DNA from: Methylobacter psychrophilus
GTDB lineage: Bacteria; Pseudomonadota; Gammaproteobacteria; Methylococcales; Methylomonadaceae
DNA length: 64,000 bases
Direction of reading: 5' to 3'
Assembly: GCF_025583945.1 (NCBI RefSeq)
Contig: NZ_JAOEGU010000018.1
Coordinates: 1-64,000 of the forward strand
The number at the start of each line of letters is the position of its first letter. Positions within the stretch are counted from its first letter, which is position 1. The notes beneath the pieces are model-generated. The model was not told the DNA's origin. It searched no databases and saw nothing but the letters and a program-made list of their open reading frames with translations. This document shows positions 63,415 to 64,000 of this stretch, piece by piece. The translations under genes were made by a program, and so were the position numbers.

Positions 63415-64000
63415 ATGCAATTGAAAACACAAGTTCTGGTATTGGGCGGTGGCCCTGGCGGCTATACGGCAGCATTTCGTGCGGCTGACTTAGGTAAACA
63501 GGTGATACTGGTTGAACGTTATCCGGTATTAGGCGGTGTTTGTTTAAATGTCGGTTGTATCCCTTCAAAAGCTCTGCTACATGTGGCTAATGTACTCAAT
63601 GAAGCGAAAGATTTAAGTCCTGCAGGGATTAACTTTGTGCAACCGGAAATTAATCTGGGACAATTGCTCGATTGGAAAAACAAAATCAGTTCCCAGCTTA
63701 ATTCGGGTTTGGCTGCGCTGGCAAAACAGCGAAATATAAAGGTGATCACTGGTACCGGGCGCTTTGTTTCCGACACACAAGTGCAGGTGGATACTCAATT
63801 AATAGAATTTGAACAAGCTATTATTGCCGTCGGGTCTCAGCCGGTAAAAATACCTTCGTTTCCTAATGATGATCGACGGTTAATCGATTCAACCGATGCG
63901 CTTAATCTGCAAGATATTCCCAAAAAACTGTTGATTGTTGGTGGCGGTATTATTGGTCTGGAAATGGCAACCGTTTATAACGCGCTGGGCAGTAAAATCA
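63415..64000 (+). CDS. lpdA: dihydrolipoamide dehydrogenase, 5' part
   Basis: The gene runs off the window end; 195 codons are visible. The ATG has AAAGGT upstream. The FAD fold LGGGPGGYTAAFRAADLG and the redox disulfide in GGVCLNVGCIPSKALLH are diagnostic, and the NAD-binding IVGGGIIGLEMATVY follows. It is the E3 subunit of 2-oxoacid dehydrogenase complexes. The rest of the gene lies outside the window. Confidence 0.95.
   Translation, partial: MQLKTQVLVLGGGPGGYTAAFRAADLGKQVILVERYPVLGGVCLNVGCIPSKALLHVANVLNEAKDLSPAGINFVQPEINLGQLLDWKNKISSQLNSGLAALAKQRNIKVITGTGRFVSDTQVQVDTQLIEFEQAIIAVGSQPVKIPSFPNDDRRLIDSTDALNLQDIPKKLLIVGGGIIGLEMATVYNALGSKI

Noticed and set aside
1-64000. tRNA, rRNA or complete insertion sequences
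   Set aside because: I found no cloverleaf-like sequence, rRNA segment or transposase frame on either strand.

Overview
This window reads as chromosomal DNA of a gammaproteobacterium, most likely a methanotroph of the order Methylococcales. That assignment is an inference. It rests on the wealth of VPLPA/PEP-CTERM-type surface proteins, the MauG-like di-heme peroxidases, the copper genes and the overall gene repertoire. No methane monooxygenase or methanol dehydrogenase gene lies in the window.

Bases 1-24700 are an accessory surface-protein region. It holds nine of the ten exported proteins that end in a VPLPx-AVWLF-type sorting tail, two large di-heme c-type cytochromes of the peroxidase/MauG class, a TPR-sulfotransferase, and a redox cluster (apbE, a PEP-CTERM protein, a giant DUF3570 outer-membrane barrel, a DUF4266 lipoprotein and a TlpA-type thioredoxin). 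Seven -24/-12 (sigma-54) promoter matches sit upstream of genes of this region in the correct orientation. Four of the transcription units, each headed by a member of one paralogous PEP-CTERM family, also carry a GEMM-I (cyclic-di-GMP-I-like) aptamer between promoter and start codon, at a nearly constant distance. The picture is a sigma-54 and cyclic-dinucleotide controlled exported proteome, with cytochromes under the same control.

The redox cluster is the most unusual part. The DUF3570 protein is about 1190 residues long. It carries a predicted coiled-coil stalk holding a domain clearly homologous to the stand-alone PEP-CTERM protein at 6489-7343. It has a second beta-barrel-like half after a His-rich linker, and a DxxSGAT motif resembling an ApbE flavinylation site. 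Between the two arms lie a 202-bp IS66-like MITE with an 8-bp target duplication and a 104-bp higher-order tandem repeat built from 21-bp units.

From 24.7 kb on the window is mostly housekeeping: an hflD-ABC transporter-GldG operon, copper chaperone and CopA ATPase, cysD/cysN interrupted by a small secreted-protein gene, an RRM protein, cstA-ybdD, a two-domain multicopper oxidase, a large Hsp70 relative, ppnN, topB-ssb, the complete sdhCDAB-sdhE operon, nadK-recN-agmatine deiminase, a BaiN-like flavoprotein and the start of a dihydrolipoamide dehydrogenase gene. Scattered among them are small exported proteins of unknown function and one more PEP-CTERM protein (56418-57077). I saw no rRNA, tRNA, CRISPR array or complete insertion sequence.
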